From Trichuris trichiura (Eukaryota > Nematoda > Enoplea > Trichinellida > Trichuridae): a stretch of 64,000 nucleotides of DNA. A program made the position numbers and the translations under genes. The first letter of the stretch is position 1, and every line of letters starts with the position of its first letter. Positions 43,686 through 54,958 of this stretch are shown in pieces. The stretch is from positions 6,184,001-6,248,000 of the forward strand of contig JBAJFE010000004.1 of the NCBI GenBank assembly GCA_037903355.1, in the 5' to 3' direction. The notes under the pieces are model-generated. The model saw nothing but the letters and a program-made list of their open reading frames with translations. It ran no database searches and had not been told where the DNA came from.

Positions 43686-44221
43686 TTCCTCCTTTTTAAT
43701 TTATTAATGACGTCTATCTCTACGCGGTTGAGATTACGCTTTTCATATCTGTTCATTTGCCACAAGGAATCTGAAATGACGCTTTTAATCTCATCCGCCT
43801 TACTTGGTTCCGTCCTAGTTAGGTTCATTTCTGTTGAAGCTATGACGTCAAGGAAAGGCACTGTCTTAGGGGTAGGAACGAAGTTGAGTCCTTTGGAGAG
43901 GACGTTGTTTTCTAATGGTGTAAGGCTAGTGGAACTGAGGTTAACAACGATCTTGTTCAGACCGGTGTCCACCGTCGACCTCTGTCTGTTAGATCTTGTG
44001 AAGGTCCAGGAGTGGCTACAGTTAAGGTTCTCCAACTTTCTCAGCTTCTGTTAAGTAATTGTTCTGAATTTTTCCTTAATAATTGCTCATCCATCCGTTG
44101 GTAGGGCATTTGCTTCGGTTTAATTCCAGACTCCATCAACGGCTAAGAGAACATACCGTATGAAGAAGTTATGAAAATCCATCGCCCCGTTAAGAAGTAC
44201 CCCGTCTTCATTCTTGGACTT

Positions 44222-45608
44222 AACGTAAAAAACTTTGACCACTTATCCGTTTTGCGTAAACCGTCAGACAGTCATTAGCCCCTCTAGACTTCTGAGGTGG
44301 TCCTAAGGTCTCTGCGCTTGCGTGATTTGCCGCTGTAAGTTCCTGGCTTTTGTGTTTCTCCACCGCACGCGCATTTTGATTACTAGCAATGTGCAATTTA
44401 TTCGATTTCTCCATAGTTTAAATATCTGACCCGCTAATAAAGCAAGTTAGGAAAGCTAGATCTCGGGATAGACGTTTTTTAACGTTGATACTATGGTAGT
44501 ATGACATGAAGATGCTTAAGCGCCGTATAAATTGTTCCTTCTGGTAGTTTCAATCCGGACGACCAGCACAGCGTTAGTCATCAACCAGCACAGCAGTAGC
44601 ACAATATTTTAGCATCCGTCGTGTTTGTCCATGAGTATTTTCAGGCAACAAGAATCAAGGAGCGTTAATCCACCACTAGGGACGGTATGAGCTTTGAAGC
44701 CCCACAAGCAATGATAGATAGGTGTCAAAGTTTTTGCTATTGGTTGGCTTTTTGTAGACCTCACACAGCGTTCCAGACCTTCGTGTTGAAAACTTTTTTC
44801 ACACAAAGAATAACAGCAAAGTGCTGAAGTGCAACTGCGTCTGAGTATTTTTTGGAAAGAGATTGTTTAGGTGATTAACTAGTAATTATTCAGTACCAAT
44901 ATTCTCCATAACAAAAATGTCGTGAATCGAGCGCTTGGAAACTTTTGCCCAGAATTGTGCTCCGCCACCAGTTGCTAAACATGCTATCACCGATAAAAAA
45001 AAATATAAAATGCCCGATTCGCCGCCACCAATTACCCTAGCAAAGAAAGAAAACCGTGAAACCACTACTCATCAACCGCTGTAAGACTTTTAAAGAGGTA
45101 ATGGGTCATGAACCATTGACACTGCTGTAGGATATTGTACAGCTCAAAAGTTACAACATTAACAGTAACCGAACTGTCGACAAGTTAGTACTAATCCATA
45201 AATATGCAAAGCGATTACTTGACTCTCCTGCTTTAACAAATTTCAAAAGTACTTCACGCTTTTCTTTTTGTAAGTTAATAATAGAATAATGGCCGTTTCC
45301 AAAGGTTCTCTGAAAGTTCTTTTCTCTAGCCTGTTGCTGTCGATATTATCAAACAAGACTAGATTACGTGAAATAAATAAATTCTTTACCGGAAACAGAA
45401 AGCGTTTGGAATAAAAAACAACTGCGTAACTAAAGGACGGGCGGGCGTTTGTCAACGAAAACGAGAACGCTTTTCAATACTTACTATATAGGTACATTTA
45501 CAATGTGAGTAACGTGTTTGTAGGTGTAGGTAGAACTTATCCGTTCTTTGAGAAACCAATACACAATAAGCAGAGGAGGAATAGTGCGCTTTTAGCTGAT
45601 AATCGCCC
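44222..45608. other. Gene-free stretch
   Basis: Nothing recognised between the PLE and the next family B unit. Confidence 0.35.
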
Positions 45609-45621
45609 ATGCCTCCATCTG

Positions 45622-45861
45622 GTTGTAAGGTCTTCTACGGCTTTTCCCGTTTTTCGTTGTGCTGTTATCTGTAATTAAACCAAACAACTGCTCTACCAAC
45701 GGATGGATGAGCCGTTATTAAGAAAAGTACAGATATCAACGCACTCAACTGCAGTTGTTTAGTTTAATTACAGATAACAGCACAACGAAAAACGGGAAAA
45801 GCCGTAGAAGACCTTACAACCATGAAAATTCAACCCCTTACAAAACATCCAGTTTTCAAGG
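45622..45861. mobile_element. Palindromic unit, family B, core deleted (13-bp TSD)
   Basis: Flanked by ATGCCTCCATCTG at 45609-45621 and 45862-45874. The outer arms (GGTTGTAAGGTCTTCTACGG and complement) match 15825-16182 closely. The centre jumps from CACTCAACT straight into GCAGTTGTTT, so the ribozyme core and the inner right arm are gone. Confidence 0.88.
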
Positions 45862-45874
45862 ATGCCTCCATCTG

Positions 45875-46299
45875 TCTTTAATTCTCTTGCTCTCTGACCA
45901 CAAAGAGGTTATAAGATCAAACGAAAAAAAACTGGTCAGAAACGCACCAGCGCCTCCATTAGAATCAACAATATTTGCTGTTAAGTTGTATGTCATATGT
46001 CAAAACGGCAAAAAACTTTCGAATGAAACAGCTTACCGGAACCATTTTCCTCCCAACTTTCCCCTAGTAATTCTGCACTCAGGCGTTGAACACTGTTCTC
46101 AGCGTATTGTAAGATAGTCAGGTTATATGCTTAACCTGCAGGTTCAATCCGTTGTGCACCGTAACTGATGCTGTTTGCTTAAAATCTGGTTTTTCGTGAT
46201 AAACATAATAGGGTTAACTGCGTCGATAACTTTTATAAATGAGTGTCGAGGCAGTATAAAGAAGCGAATTAACAGCAAAGATAATGAAGAAAGCGTTTC
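45875..46299. other. Gene-free stretch
   Basis: Nothing recognised. Confidence 0.35.
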
Positions 46300-48300
46300 T
46301 TCAGGAACTGGGAGTTCCTGTTCTCAGCGTGAGTTCTGTCATTGCTATTAAACTGCTTTCGGATTTTTTAATCTCTGTGCCTGTAAAGAATACTTTCTCT
46401 GTCCCAGCTACCCAGTTACGTCGCGGTAGGTGGTCTAGTGGCCATCTACACGCCTGTTGACAACACCCTGTGTGCTCGTGCAATGCAGTAAAACTGAACC
46501 GTGTAGGTGCCCTTAGTCTTGTTGCGAAAACTGACGCAAGTCCTACGCGAGTACCATTCATTCACATGACTACCGTCGTTTGAACGGTTATAAGGACAGC
46601 GGAATAGCATATGCCATTGGGCTGGGAGCTGGTTCGTAGCATCCGCCCCCTAGAGCTGATGTGCACACCCATTGAGCCTTCTACATACGAATCCAGTACC
46701 AATTTGCTACTTGACTGCTCGGAGCGTTGCGATAGCTTCATTGCTGCTTTGAATTTCCAAGGTACAGTTTCACTGCTCGGCATTGTATGTCCAGCGGATA
46801 TCACCGTTGTAATGATCTCACCAACTGCGTCGTTGCAGTACGCATCTCGGGTACTCTCGGTTTGCCATCCCAGCCTGGGATGGATCTCTCACTTCTGGCC
46901 TCCGGCCTAAAAAATCACTTCTAATTATCGCTGCCGATCAGCACAACTTCGCCGACGGCGATTTCAGATGATCACTTTCCATGATTAAGCCTTTGCAAAA
47001 GCTGTCCCAGATATTCAGTGTGGAAGCGTTGCCGAAGGCATTTCTAGTTAATTTAGACCGTATGGATTGGCATGCATACGGCTAGTAATTCGCAAAAGAA
47101 TTGGTCGAAGTCTGTACTGAGGAATTCCAACGTATTCAGTATAAACACGTCTATTCTGTCCAATAGACTTTCTTCCTACCGATGCTAACAACGATTCAAA
47201 GTCCATCTTCCTTCGTTTATATTCCTATCCGCTGGTTCAGGCCAAACCGCACAATCATTGGCTGACTTGGCTTGTTTTCCACAATAGCTTCTGCGCCACG
47301 TGGCATGGGGAGCGTCGTCCCCTGCTTTCTGCGTCAATAGCTCCCACGTCGTTCCTGTCCTGGCTTAATCCTTGCTCAGAAGTAAAAGACCACCGAGTCA
47401 CTTGTGGGGTTATTTGCTACAGCATTTCAGTCTCTGGTACCGGGCTCCTTTGGAAAGAGCACGTGCGTTCACATTCTCTAGGTTCGCGGACCCGCTTGTC
47501 GAATGTCTTGGAGAGACATATATGGTGTCACAGGCTCCAGATAAATGACTCCATGGGACATGCACGTGAGTGGTCTGGATTTCAAGATCGCTTTACAGTA
47601 CTTGTCCTGGCGATTCAGGCTGCCCTGACGTGCCGATATCTTCGCCTGTTGCAATGCAAAGATTCATGGAATTAGCAAAACAAGTTGAAGCACCGTTGAA
47701 CTTCTTAAGTTCCAGCTTTGGTAATCGGAATCACTGTCACTGTTGCTAATTAAGCTGGCTGAAAACTCTTGTCCTCGAACAACTCTTACGTACGGCTCAG
47801 CTGCGCGTTGCAGCTTCACCCGCACGTGTACACTTTCGCTCCTTCCACGATTTTGTCGATCTCCGTAACTTCGGCAGGGCTGTACAGTATGGCTTTCAAA
47901 ACATTCTGCTTCTCAGCGGCCAAAATATAAACCTTATAGTTTAGCGTGCTGAAATACGCTTAAACCTCGCCAAACACAATGCGTTTCCTGTTAACTCAAT
48001 CTCTTGCTGCTTACATGCCTGACTAATGGCGTTGCGTGTCTTGTTCATAATTTCTATCGTTCAATTTAGTCCTGCCGCGCGGTCGCCGCTATGTTGGAAA
48101 CATCCTGTGGGCTCGTCCAACGTAATAAAACTGAACGATGTAGGTATCTTTACTCCTGTTACGAAAACCAAGACGAAAGTCCGATGCAAACGGAAGTCGT
48201 CCACACAACTGTCGTCGTCTCAGTGATTGCCAGAACAGTGGGAATGGCCTATGCAGCTGGGCGGAGACCTGCTTCGGGATGTCGCCAGTAACTGCACACT
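46300..48300 (-). repeat. Degenerate duplicated element, possible retroelement
   Basis: Two segments, about 46440-46660 and 48060-48290, are alike in the same orientation: CCTGTGTGCTCGTGCAA vs CCTGTGGGCTCGTCCAA, then AAAACTGAAC and TTGTTGCGAAAAC/CTGTTACGAAAAC. On the minus strand both give a similar peptide ending near PT-R/S-FSF-T-L-E-TGC. They may be ends or paralogous parts of one decayed element. I cannot name the family. Confidence 0.4.
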
Positions 48301-49504
48301 GCCTAAGACTAAGTCGAAACTAGTCAAGGCGTATTAGCGCGTACAGTAGCGAAACTGTTTCGCGGCAACCGTGCAAATTGTTAATTAGGAGTACAGTGGG
48401 TGAAAATGGCGCTACTTTTTTTAGAGCGTTACCTAGTATAGATAAAAGGTCTAAACAAAGTTAACCGCACCGCGATTACTATGAAGAGCACAATTATGCT
48501 AAAAATCTAATTTTCAGTTTAAATTTTTTCTTTAATTCAAGTGTGAGCGTTGCATTACTGGGCTCACTACGTTTAGACGGGTGACCCAACTCATACAAAT
48601 GGAGTCTGGTATCTGACTTATGATTGTAGTCAGTGGACAGCCTTTCTTTGGTTCAGGCTAAGGTACACGATGTTTCGTTGGACATGTTTTGGAGGTTTCT
48701 TTTCTGAGGCGCGTTCGCCCTCATACTAGTATCTTTTTTCAGGTACCGCATCTCCTCAGGGCTTCCCTTCCCTAGGATACGCTTTCATCATTACATTTCC
48801 ATTGATATGCACTAATGCATTTTATCAAGTGACTGTTACCATTGAACAACATTTTTTGGTTCATCTCAGGGTCCATCATGTTTCGCTGGCCATGTTTCTA
48901 GGGAAAAATAGAAGTGTGCTCAGTGGTTACGTTTCGAATAGAAGGGCAACCACGATGAAGTGCGGTAACATCCGGAGAGAATGTATCAGCGTGAGAATGA
49001 AAGCCCTTCAGAAAAGAAGACTTAGCAACATGCCCAGTGAAACGTAATGCACCCAAGTACCCAAGTCTGAATCAAAAAAAGCTGTCCACTGAAAGCAATC
49101 ATGATTCAGACACCAGACTAGTCTAGTATAAATTAGCATATGAGCCGAACTGTACTGCTCTGCTACATTACTTCTCCGACTGAAGAAACGTTTACTTGCA
49201 CGTCGCATTTTTGAACATCGTCACAGCCCTCAGGCCTTCTGCGTAGATGCCTTCTGCGTTCGATTGTGAACATAGGAGTTAATCTTGGGGCAGTGAAGTG
49301 TTTCTATTGAAAAAGCTTTTCGCGTGTATAATGCTACTGTCTTGTCACAGTTTTCTCTTCTGAGCGCTAAATGTCTAGGAACCTTCTGACTCGAACTTAT
49401 CTGTGAGAAAAGTTCAACCTGGATACAACGTCTGCGGAGATCGTTAGTCACTTTTGCTGTGATCTGATGAAGTTATAGTCGCCCTTATTTAACGACCTGG
49501 TGCA
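48301..49504. other. Gene-free stretch
   Basis: Nothing recognised. Confidence 0.35.
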
Positions 49505-50400
49505 GTCTATGGGGTTAGGTGCACATGCAGGGCAGCGTACATAGGAGAAAAAGCTAACAGCTTGTCCCACCGATTTGCAGGATTTCTATCCAACCTGATA
49601 AGCTGTCGGAACGAAGCAAGACGCATGGGCATAGACATCAAGACTGTAGACCACCTACAGACCTTGGAACTAACCAAGGTGATACGAGAAGCGCTGGAAA
49701 GTTCGGCGGTTGCAAAACATGCGGCGGTCTGAAAAAACTCTGCCATCGACGTATGCGCTCCAGTACTCCAACCTGAGTTACGCCACAAAAGGGGAGTGAC
49801 CAGGGACTACCCCAGGAGATATAGCGCTCAATTTTCAACAAGGACAAATACCAGTACAAAAAGTACATATTCATTCTACAGAAAATCTACATTTTTTTGT
49901 GATCATGAAAGTACAGTGACGGCGGGAATCATACAGAGTATGGTTGATAGAACCTTTGTGATTTAGGACTGCAGTTTTTTTGAAACCGAACTGGGGCGTA
50001 TTCAGATGTGCTCTGACATAACAGATGTAGAATGAAATTCTTAGATACCATCACATGTTCATAACCACTTAACATGAGATCTCCCTGAAAAGACTCAGCA
50101 ATGCTGTGAAATAGCACAGCAGAGAGATTGTGTCGAGCAGAGGTCGACCGAAGAGGAATCCACTTTAGGTCTATAGAGATCAGTGGTAGCATCGGCGCTT
50201 GTGCAGTATACAGCAAAAATGTTTCTTTTTTTGCGAAGATCTCAGCGTTTCAAAAACTTTGGCTAGAACCTCTGTTCTGCCCCAGGAAGATCAAACTGTC
50301 CCTGTACATTCAGCTCAACGATGAAAGGGAGAACGATGGCAGTGTAGGCATCAGTGACATCATCAGCAATGGTCTTTTTGACTAGCCGCTGGACTCCCGT
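49505..50400 (+). pseudogene. Heavily decayed Penelope-like element
   Basis: 49515-49610 gives CTCRAAYIGEKANSLSHRF, the GIY-YIG core of a PLE endonuclease. 49918-50010 gives VTAGIIQSMVDRTF and ETELGRIQ, the PLE linker. So the endonuclease piece precedes the linker, the reverse of the normal order, which means that two fragments or a rearranged copy are present. A later FFAKISAFQKLW may be the segment before the endonuclease. Many stops. Confidence 0.65.
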
Positions 50401-50529
50401 CTGCTGATTTATTCCGTTGAGCAAGAAACCCTTCACTAACCAAAAACGGCAGGGAAAAGACTGGTCGTGACTTTGCCAGTCTAACCGGACTCGTTCATGC
50501 CTCACCATAGGCCCTGCTGCTACCTGCTG

Positions 50530-52079
50530 TTAACGTTGAAGGCGGACCCAGGCAGATCTGGAGGAAAAATATTATTTTTCTTCATCGATTTCTTCCTCTT
50601 GGGTTAAACTTCTTAGTCAAGCTGTTCTTTCATACTCAGCCTAGCACTATTCTGTAGTCGCATTAATAGTATTAATACTTTTCTCACTGAAAGTTACTAT
50701 GTGACCGTTTTAGTGAAAAAACGGCATTAAAAAATCAGAGCTTTTGAAATTTTCAGGCCCCATCTTCAATGTAATACGTTGAGAAATAGAAGGTAGGATG
50801 AGTGATTTTTTCTTGAGGTTTTCCTTTTGTTTTCTTGTTCTTGATGCTTCAGGATTCCTTTATATAAAAATTTTTCCCTTCATTTCTTCCTTTTGTTGTG
50901 CTTTTGTTTTTGAAATACTATAACATTTAGATCGTCCGGGTTCCGTCTTCAGAGCCATAGGCTGAAAGATAGGAATTAGCCAGCATGGATTCCAGTGGTG
51001 TTTTGTGTAGAAGCGTCATGGAAACATTATAGCTTTTTTATGATGAAAACGTATACACCCGTTACGAGGCATTCTACTTTCATAAATTTTAATGATAATT
51101 CCTAAAAGTTAGGCATTCTAAATAAACTAGTAACAATTAGACACACTGGAAGCAAATATTCCAGGGAAGTCCATCAGTGGTTACAGCCAGAAGTTATTGC
51201 TATTGATAGAATAGCTACTGATAGCATTTCGTCAAATGTCTTCACTGCTTTCTGGTAATTTTCTTCTTACGGGATTCTATTTAGGATTATGCTATTCTAT
51301 GTTATGCTATCATGCTATCTTTGCTGTTTAGAAGAGATTTTATGAAATACAAAAGGCACTAAGAAGGCTGTCAGCTGCTGAGACACGTTGACAAAATTAG
51401 AGTAAGCTTGTCGAAACCTACCGTAACACTGAAAGAAAGGCACAATTGGAAAGCCTACTGGCAGGATCATTAATGGGAAGTTGTTTTTGTGACTGGAACT
51501 TGCTTGTTTGGACATTATTCTCTACTTGGTGATTGCAGAAGCAGGTAAATTGAAGGTTAATTTATTTTAGTTTAGCCAATTCAAAGAAAAGGAGAGAATG
51601 AAAATTGTTACCATAGAAGTTGTCAGCATCACTTAAAGTATTCTGCTGGACATTGTTTCATAGTTCCTGCATGTGATTTTCGTATTACGTGCAACGCGAT
51701 GGCACACAGAGCAACTCAAACTTGTGCGATTCACAGTGCACCATATGTTCATTACACACTGTTCAATATATAAATATATATATATATTTACTTCAGTTTG
51801 ACTTATTGCGTGCACACTGTATCATGATTAGACAAACTTCACAATTAATTTCACTAAAGAATGCTCTAATAATCTTTTCTATTTAATTTTTTGAATACAT
51901 GGCCATCTATTGCTATCAGTTATTATTGTTTATCTTATACTTCGTTCTATTTATAAATCAGACTTTCCTATAGACGCACAGAAACTGGTAATCGCAGACA
52001 TAAAAGTGCTATCTGTACTTGGTTTCAAATTATGCGTGTAGTTAAAGACTTTCTATTTCTGAAAATCTTTCCATGGGTT
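50530..52079. other. Gene-free stretch with one broken ribozyme trace
   Basis: At about 50930-50965 the minus strand reads CTGAAGACGGAACCCGGACGATC, like family B up to helix II, but GAAA is missing. Nothing else is recognised. Confidence 0.35.
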
Positions 52080-52084
52080 TTCCC

Positions 52085-52205
52085 GTTTTTTCTGACGCAG
52101 TGAGCAGCTGTAATTAAACGAAACTGCTGTTCTACCAAAAGATGGATGAGCTATCATTTTGAAAAGGTTTAAAGCCACACTAACTGTGGAATGAGAAAAG
52201 TGAGG
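52085..52205. mobile_element. Fragment of a family B unit
   Basis: CCCGTTTTTTCTGACGCAG..CTGTAATTAAACGAAACTGC..CTACCAAAAGATGGATGAGC matches the left arm of 15825-16182 with substitutions. No ends or core are kept. Confidence 0.6.
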
Positions 52206-52793
52206 GGAAAAGTAAAAGCACAGGAATGGGAAAAGTGAGTCTGCACTGCGAACTTCATTACAGTCTAGGTAGTTGCTGTAGTTTCTTTGCCAAGGAGGTG
52301 GAAGAGGAGGTCTTCACTCTGCTGTGAGCTTATATACGTATATAAGCGTATATGGGACGATGAGAAAGGTCAGCTTAGAGGGAGCGGCACTTATTTCTAC
52401 TGATTAGCGCGTCCTGTACTGCACTAAATTTTACTCCGCCGTCATGATTAATGGCAACATTACATTTGATGGTTTACACATAGTATGAAAACAAGAAATA
52501 CCTTACATTTACAAACTAATATTGGTGTAATGTGCCGCACGACGCCCAAAGGCTTTTTATAAGTTATGAAAGTGCGTTTCTTTCGCTGTATAATATATGA
52601 ACTTGCATTAACTAGAATGCATTAGGGAGCTGCCTCACTCTAATAGGACTAGTTCCATAACATAAGCCGAGTTTGGCTAATGTCATGGGAAAGTAAAACC
52701 AGGTCTGGTTACAAATAATGATTTCATCGTATTCCTGTTCTCTTAAGTTTACTCCTGTCTTGTCAAAGTATAAATAACTGAAGTTTATAAAGC

Positions 52794-52820
52794 GAGAGAG
52801 AGAGAGAGAGAGAGAGAGAA
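52794..52820. repeat. (GA)n microsatellite
   Basis: About 13 GA units. Confidence 0.95.
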
Positions 52821-53004
52821 CAAAAGCACATAATAGTAGAAAATATGAAGACTTAGCTGAGGAATTGCTTTCAGTGCAGCAGAACTATCTGCTGCTGCTT
52901 CCATGTTTACCATTACAGTCATTATAAACGTTTCTTTGACGATAAAATTATTTGTTAACGAAAAGACTCGTTAATGCCTCATTTGTCTTAAGAAAATGAA
53001 ACTA

Positions 53005-53190
53005 CAGTGGAACCTCCATAAGTTGACCACCCAAGGGACCGGGAAAAACTGGTCAACATAGGAGGTGGTCAACATAAGAGGCTGTGCGTATATTATATTA
53101 TTAACGTGCGGACCAACCAAATGGTCAAAATTCGGTCAACTTAGGGAGGTGGTCGACATAGAGAGGTAGTCAACTTTGGAGGTTCTACTG
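53005..53190. mobile_element. Tigger/pogo-type MITE, copy 2
   Basis: CAGTGGAACCTCCATAAG at the left; CAGTAGAACCTCCAAAG read inward from the right. TA on both sides (53003-53004 and 53191-53192). 186 bp, with repeated GTTGACC phrases, matching 8298-8467 reversed. Confidence 0.9.
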
Positions 53191-53192
53191 TA

Positions 53193-54737
53193 TTTAATCA
53201 TCATCAGCACATTCAATCGAAGTACAGAGGACTGACTATTGAATGGAAAAGCAGACGCTTTTAAGATGAAGTATTATGTCTGACGAGTGTTTTAACCCTT
53301 CTTCGCTTCTTAGATGTTGTTAATACGATAATAGTTCAGCGTCAAAAAACACTTTCGTAGGTATAAGTCATGAAATGTTAGAATGAAACAAATTCTTTTT
53401 AAAGTTGCGTACTCAAGCTTAAGCATTGGATTCGCTGTAAAGAATAAACTGAAGCACGAACTGGACTCATAAATGCAGACTAAGACATAATTTTTAATGA
53501 GGGAGTTAATATGTAAATGAGAGAAGAATTTATTGAAATAATAAGTGTAAATGAAAAAGAACTCAAAGCTTTCACGGCCACCAGGTCTAGTCGTCTGTGA
53601 AATAAAGCTGAACATACACTGCTTAACTCATTTCGCCGATGATTAAGCCTGAAAGCTTCGAATTCCTTTGTCGTTTAAATTTATTGTTTCCATTAAACAG
53701 AAGCACGGTAACCACTTCGCGTAGCGTTTTCGTATCTCTTCCTCAGTTAAACTAATCAACCATGAACGAAGGTTACTACAAACAGCTTCATAAATTAATA
53801 TTCATGAAAATTTAAAAAGTATTAATAAAATTAATCAGTAGGGAATTGATCGACTGCAATCATATGATAAACAAAGTTTCTATCGTCGTGTGCAACCTGG
53901 CGTACGTAGCGATCTTTCATTCCGCGCTATTTATTTCGGCTTGAGCTATAATAAAATTACATGAAAGTGAAATGTAACTTGAAAACAACATCACCTTTCT
54001 AAAGTGCTTTCATTTTCAGTAATGCTCTCTACAAAAATGTTGGCAAGCTTTGACAATTATGAGTAATGTTGATGTATTAATATGCTTTTCACATACTACT
54101 CTTTCAAAGGACTTGAACTTAAACGTCAAAAGGCATTATCGCTACACTTCATTTCTTAACTGTCTTAAAAGTTAACATTTTATCTCCTTGCATCAAGGAC
54201 ATCGCTCCGTTGATGACATTTCTCTGTTCTATTCATTAAATGACAAGATTAGTTTCTCACTTGCGCAAATCTGTCAGTACAGAAGTTTTGGTTTGCTAAT
54301 CATGCAAACTAGGCATTTGCTGAGTTCATTAGAATGACATGGCGATAATATCGAAACGTTTGACATTAGTGTGAGTTCATTTGTCACTTATTTTTAACCT
54401 GTGTGATTGAAAGAAGAGATCTTTCAATCTTCTGCATTAATTCCGTCCCAAGCACACTGTTATTAACGTCTAGTATTCAAAGTCTTTATTATGTTCCATG
54501 TGCACTACGTTATGGAACAAATTGTTTGCAAAAATAATTCAGATCTATACTAAAGAGAATTTCCTTATTATTATAAAAATTTAAACGATGTTGGTTCTGT
54601 AGTAAATACTTTTTAAAGCAGTCGCAGTTATTATTAATTTATGACTCAAGTAGGTCATTCCTAGTTTGTTAAAAGCTGCGCTTTAACTATATGATAAGCT
54701 TAAAGTGGAGATTCAAGTGGAACATTTTTAATAGCAC
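53193..54737. other. Gene-free stretch with a degenerate ribozyme trace
   Basis: About 53566-53600, minus strand, reads CAGACGA..helix..GTGAAAGCTTTGAG, an eroded family B core. No gene is recognised. Confidence 0.35.
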
Positions 54738-54748
54738 AAGTAGTAGAC

Positions 54749-54947
54749 GTTTCGAAAGACAGGATGTCTTTTAACAGGCTTGAGTTGTTTCATAGTAGAT
54801 CTTCAGATTCACGGGTTTGGCCTGTTGGATGTATCTGTAAGTAAACTTCAAAATGCCCTACCAACGGATTCGTTGGTAGGGCATTTTGAAGTTTACTTAC
54901 AGATACATTCAACAGGCCAAACCCGTGAATCTGAAGATCTACTATGG
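54749..54947. mobile_element. Palindromic unit, family C, copy 2 (11-bp TSD)
   Basis: Flanked by AAGTAGTAGAC at 54738-54748 and 54948-54958. Left lead TTCGAAAGACAGGATGTC is as in copy 1. The arms (ATAGTAGATCTTCAG to CTACCAACGGAT and back) are almost perfect complements of about 80 bp and nearly meet; the inner part of the copy at 8787 is missing. Confidence 0.9.
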
Positions 54948-54958
54948 AAGTAGTAGAC

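Larger units (their letters stand above)
41516..44035 (-). pseudogene. PLE reverse transcriptase and GIY-YIG endonuclease gene, interrupted
   Basis: Order on the minus strand: 44035-43698, an N-terminal region with VVNLSSTSLTPLENNVL, KGLNF and LNRVEIDVINKLKRR; a nested unit; 43500-43052 with VVVLLDKTNYVDKM, YSLPKVHKPGVPLRPVV; a one-base frameshift near 43047; 43043-42661 with YDVKDLFTSIP (the first catalytic Asp block), GAPMGSPLSPVLAELFME and RYVDDIFAIV (motif C); a second nested unit; 42375-41516 with LPFLDVLVHR, VKRGIVTGVVDRAIAICDPEF and a GIY-YIG domain, VVYVINCDCNASYIGETSN then FDRFKEHMN. All catalytic motifs remain. Only the frameshift and the two insertions stop it. Related to but clearly distinct from the intron PLE. 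Confidence 0.92.
41247..44207 (-). mobile_element. Near-complete Penelope-like element (14-bp TSD)
   Basis: A 2961-bp element bounded by TCATTCTTGGACTT at 41233-41246 and 44208-44221. Its outer ~130-150 bp are inverted repeats of each other: TCATAACTTCTTTATACGG at the left and the complement near 44155 at the right. Both contain the box CTACCAACGGATGGATGAGC or its near match. On the minus strand the order is: inverted 5' repeat, RT plus endonuclease gene, hammerhead-like core at 41411-41383, 3' repeat. Two smaller ribozyme units are nested in it, at 43518-43685 and 42390-42646. Terminal repeats in inverse orientation are a known PLE habit. Confidence 0.92.

Noticed and set aside
46611..46910. 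99-codon plus-strand frame
   Set aside because: No protein similarity seen and it overlaps a degenerate repeat.
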